Shown: in pieces, positions 60,646 to 64,000 of the stretch
Layout of the letters: each line of letters opens with the position of its first letter
Numbering within the stretch: position 1 is the first letter of the stretch
Assembly (NCBI GenBank): GCA_034440615.1
Contig: JAOTOM010002648.1
Coordinates: 1-64,000, forward strand
Length of the DNA: 64,000 bases
Reading direction: 5' to 3'
Source: Ashinkailepas kermadecensis
Lineage: Eukaryota; Arthropoda; Thecostraca; Neolepadidae
Program-made: the position numbers and the translations under genes
The notes under the pieces: generated by a model
Told to the model about the DNA's origin: nothing
Databases searched by the model: none
Seen by the model: the letters and a program-made list of their open reading frames with translations, nothing else

Positions 60646-61504
60646 GACGGCAGTGTCAGCAGTCGTCGAGCACCGCCCGGTCTGTCTGCTTCTCCAGGCG
60701 TGCTGTGTTCTGCTTTAGCTTTGGCGGCGGACATTTGCATGGCATGTCGGCTGCTGATTTTATCCGATGTCCAGTCCAACGAACGCTCTAAATCTTATTA
60801 TTTACTCCTTGAGGTCTTTCGTTTCTATTCTCACAAAATGGGTAATCCGCATTTGGCAAGCGGCTGTAACCTTCGAAACATGGCTGCCTGTGCCAGCACA
60901 TTCATACGTCATGCTCAAACAGCACACTCGAGACGCTGCTGGGCATGCCATAATCATATTTGGGGTATTATTAGGCGCTACGTTCTAAATCATGAAGTAG
61001 TTACATGCTTCGTTATGTGGGCGCATATACTTCATTGATCCTACAGAAGAGCGCAGCCAGGATTTTCTTACGGTGGCCCTCCCCCCCCCCCCAAAAAAAA
61101 ATGTCATGAAACAGGACCGGCCTTCAGCGCGCCGAAAATTGTTGGTTCCTCGTGGTGAAAGTCTGAAAATGCCTTATTTCATCTGTTGTATTTTTAGTCG
61201 CTGGGGGCGTGTCCCCCCCCCCCTCCCCTAGCTGCGCCTCTGATCCTACACACAGTGTTCTCCTTCCCTTCCATGCATGTGTCCCACATGCCAGATGATT
61301 GTAGCAGTTGGAACTACAAGTGAAGATATTATTAAGAACGTGCGGTCAAGTCTGATGTGAGACCTGCTTTTTCCGCCATGCCCTCGCATTTCCAGCATGA
61401 GCTAGCTCTGCGCATGAGCCGTGACTTTGGCCGCCTGTGACGCACGTAGGATGGGATGGTCGTCAGTCGTGGCATCTTCAATGCGGAAGGCTGCCCCGTC
61501 TCCA
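60646..61504. other. Downstream sequence
   Basis: Poly-C next to poly-A near 61081-61100 and a C run near 61215. No further MICAL-like exon is recognised. Confidence 0.4.
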
Positions 61505-61912
61505 GCTAGCCGAGCCTGTGTCGGCCCACAGTCGGCTGGAGGGTGGGGAGAGTACCGTCACAGGGTCGGCCGGGAGGATACCATTGCCAGACAGCCGGGC
61601 CTGTGTCGGCCCACAGTCGGCTGGAGGGTGGGGAGAGTACCGTCACAGGGTCGGCCGGGAGGATAGCATTGCCAGACAGCCGGGCCTGTGTCGGCTGGAG
61701 GGTGGGGAGAGTACCGTCACAGGGTCGGCCGGGAGGATAGCATTGCCAGACAGCCGGGCCTGTGTCGGCCCACAGTCGGCTGGAGGGTGGGGTGAGTACC
61801 GTCACAGGGTCGGCCGGGAGGATAGCATTGCCAGACAGCCGGGCCTGTGTCGGCTGGAGGGTGGGGAGAGTACCGTCACAGGGTCGGCCGGGAGGATACC
61901 ATTGCCAGACAG
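61505..61912 (+). repeat. ~73/85-bp repeat, 5 copies, two length forms
   Basis: TGGAGGGTGGGGAGAGTACC and GGGTCGGCCGGGAGGATA; forms alternate by presence of CCCACAGTCGG. Confidence 0.9.
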
Positions 61913-62104
61913 TCGGCGCACAGCGTGGATGGTGCGTGGTGAGTGCTATATACTGCGTGTGCCTGCGTGCAGGGAAGCAGGAAGGATATCTGAACTGGAG
62001 GGGGGGTATTTTTTGCGACGTTGCACATCCGGAATTAAGGTCACGAAGTGTGTAGTTTTTAGTCATGTTGTGGTTGTCCGCTCTTTGCTGTAAACCTATT
62101 CCGG

Positions 62105-62134
62105 CCCCTAAACCCCAATAACTAACTGACTAAC
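62105..62134 (+). mobile_element. Truncated mini-SINE (30 nt)
   Basis: CCCCTAAACCCCAATAACTA tail region only; CCTATTCCGG is duplicated at 62095-62104 and 62135-62144. Confidence 0.75.
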
Positions 62135-62144
62135 CCTATTCCGG

Positions 62145-62562
62145 TAGGGGATTCTTGCCCCTCCCACCCTCTGGTTTTTCGCCTGCCCTAGTGCTTTGCG
62201 ATAGGAGCTTGAAACTCGGCGATTTGTCCTGACTTTCATTTATTCTACTATGTGCCAAAATGATTCCGTAACCATGGCACAGGTGGCTCCATGAACGAAT
62301 ATTTGGAGGCACTTTCGACAGATTTTTGGCGAATTCTTAGGCGCAGTACATGGATCTGAATATTTTCATTGTTTTGTTGTTCAGGTGCCTATGGTTCGGA
62401 GTTCAACTGTTCATATTGCCTTGCTTGCCTACGGAAATGTCTATCTTAAGCCTAATCATGTTAGGCGTGGATCCAGGGGAGAACAAAAATGGGCAACATA
62501 TCTGGTTTCTCTGCTCTGGTTTCTAAAAGCGACGTAATTTACGTTGCCATCTGAAACTTGGG
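62145..62562. other. Downstream unique sequence
   Basis: Nothing recognised. Confidence 0.4.
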
Positions 62563-63193
62563 AGGGTGGAGAGCATTCGGAAAAGGCGGTGATAATGCAT
62601 CACGTGTAGTGGCGGAGCCAGAACACTTGGGAGGGTGGAGAGCATTCGGAAAAAGCCGTGATAATGCATCACGTGTAGTGGCGGAGCCAGAACACTTGGG
62701 AGGGTGGAGAGCATTCGGAAAAAGCCGTGATAATGCATCACGTGTAGTGGCGGAGCCAGAACACTTGGGAGGGTGGAGAGCATTCGGAAAAAGCCGTGAT
62801 AATGCATCCGTGATAATGCATCACGTGTAGTGGCGGAGCCAGAACACTTGGGAGGGTGGAGAGCATTCGGAAAAAGCCGTGATAATGCATCACGTGTAGT
62901 GGCGGAGCCAGAACACTTGGGAGGGTGGAGAGCATTCGGAAAAAAGCCGTGATAATGCATCACGTGTAGTGGCGGAGCCAGAACACTTGGGAGGGTGGAG
63001 AGCATTCGGAAAAAGCCGTGATAATGCATCACGTGTAGTGGCGGAGCCAGAACACTTGGGAGGGTGGAGAGCATTCGGAAAAAGCCGTGATAATGCATCA
63101 CGTGTAGTGGCGGAGCCAGAACACTTGGGAGGGTGGAGAGCATTCGGAAAAAGCGGTGATAATGCATCACGTGTAGTGGCGGAGCCAGAACAC
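62563..63193 (+). repeat. 69-bp minisatellite, about 9 copies
   Basis: CACTTGGGAGGGTGGAGAGC, ATTCGGAAAAAGCCGTGATA, ATGCATCACGTGTAGTGGCG and GAGCCAGAA. Period 69 (62624 to 62693), with a small internal duplication of CCGTGATAATGCAT near 62801-62822. Confidence 0.95.
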
Positions 63194-64000
63194 TTTCCCA
63201 ATGACAGATCCAGGAGCCTGCGAGCGATATTCAGGACATGCCCTGTTCAAACCATCACAAATTGCGCGACGGGTGTGACGCTGCCAATGGCGGCTCCAGG
63301 AGGGGAGGAGTTAATTCAAGACAAACGATTCTAGTAAATCACACGCAGTGGCGGAGCTAGGAGATTTTCGCAATGGCCAATGATTGTAGTAGCCTTTCCA
63401 CCCAGGACTATCGAGATTCTCCCTAGCATAATTCCCTGGCAATGTCTCTGGCCAGAGGTCTCGTGGTGTGTATTGACATTATGTAAGAAGGTCAAAACAG
63501 TAGGTATTTGTGGTATCGACTGCGAAGAAGGACCAGCCACACATAACAAATGATTCGCACCATTACTTAGGCTCCTTGGCTGTTGGCTGTACTTAGGCTG
63601 TACTTAGGCCTTGGCTCCTTGGCTGTCCATTGGCTGTTTTACATCTGCATGTATGGACATGAAATTGTGCTTTAGATCATTCAGAATAGTTTATGTCCAT
63701 TCATGCACAATTGTATGCATCTAAACTACAAACGCAGTCCCAAATGATTTTGATCAATTTCCCCTTCTTTACCTCCTGACTTCGCCATTGGGAAAGCTTT
63801 GACATTTTGCATTCTAAAGGGGTAGATTAGACCATTAAATCGCTGGAATTATCCAGTTGTGAAATCGACTAATAGAGTCCGAGAATTCAGTGGTGGAATC
63901 GGCCGCCCCCTCCCCCATATATTCCGTCACAAACGAGCCCCATCGCAATAACGTTACGGTCAAATCAAAGTAAGCAATGGTTGTCACAATTAATGTTGAC
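63194..64000. other. Window end, nothing recognised
   Basis: One more diverged GTGGCGGAGC-type word near 63349 and a TTGGCTGT-rich stretch near 63570-63640; otherwise unique sequence. Confidence 0.4.

Noticed and set aside
60430..60791. Read-through of exon 12 to the TAA at 60789 as the true C-terminus
   Set aside because: Not excluded, but the extension contains a tandem duplication and no family similarity, and a fair GT donor precedes it; left as an alternative.
201..63193. CRISPR array interpretation of the regular repeats
   Set aside because: Units are contiguous without unique spacers, no cas genes are present, and the surrounding gene is a spliced animal gene.

Overview
The window is animal nuclear DNA with eukaryotic introns, retrotransposons and very many minisatellites. 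It contains one recognisable host gene, on the + strand: a MICAL-like (MICALL-type) adaptor gene spread over about 56.6 kb (3830 to about 60429). I assembled twelve coding exons by hand, and all eleven junctions are phase-compatible. In order they encode an N-terminal calponin-homology (CH) domain, a LIM zinc-binding domain, a long acidic and repetitive linker with five NPF motifs, proline-rich stretches and a C-terminal bMERB (DUF3585) Rab-binding coiled coil, about 1,221 residues before the uncertain last splice. There is no sign of the flavin monooxygenase domain of true MICALs. The host is an invertebrate, plausibly an arthropod, but nothing here fixes the taxon.

Layout: 1-3829 upstream, with three arrays and a SINE. 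CH exons lie at 3830-3981 and 17869-18056, separated by a 13.9 kb intron 1 that holds a 3.3 kb 66-bp array, several arrays with a GGTTACC core, a degenerate LINE reverse transcriptase, a 1 kb inverted minisatellite and a second LINE on the - strand. Intron 2 (to 24225) carries two arrays and a LINE ORF1 whose CCHC-knuckle coding has become a 34-bp minisatellite. Introns 3 and 4 surround the LIM exon (37625-37828). Intron 4 also holds a 2.46 kb element with long inverted termini. The 2 kb linker exon is 44701-46703. Exons 6 to 12 follow at 47178-47302, 48153-48340, 48815-49054, 50517-50655, 52340-52454, 53661-53786 and 60317-60429.

The most unusual theme is that tandem repeats repeatedly abut splice junctions and in places contain them. 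The exon 4 donor, with 17 nt of exon, is copied three more times at exact 36-bp spacing. The exon 9 acceptor, with about 30 nt of coding sequence, has three decayed upstream copies, each ending in an early stop. Two arrays upstream of exon 12 share the core of its acceptor. A SINE sits on the exon 8 donor, an apparent GC-AG splice site, and leaves a duplicate of it. Two coding exons (5 and 7) are themselves built from tandem repeats.

Mobile DNA: three tRNA-headed SINE types share a 3' body (ending near CGTCGTAAAA). A very short 3'-only SINE form with CCAA-type tails occurs at six places, each with target-site duplications. Two RT-bearing LINE remnants, one LINE ORF1, a long-inverted-repeat element and a tiny A-rich retro-insertion are also present. 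All exon calls and repeat limits were made by eye; no alignment, splice-site scoring or transcript data were available.
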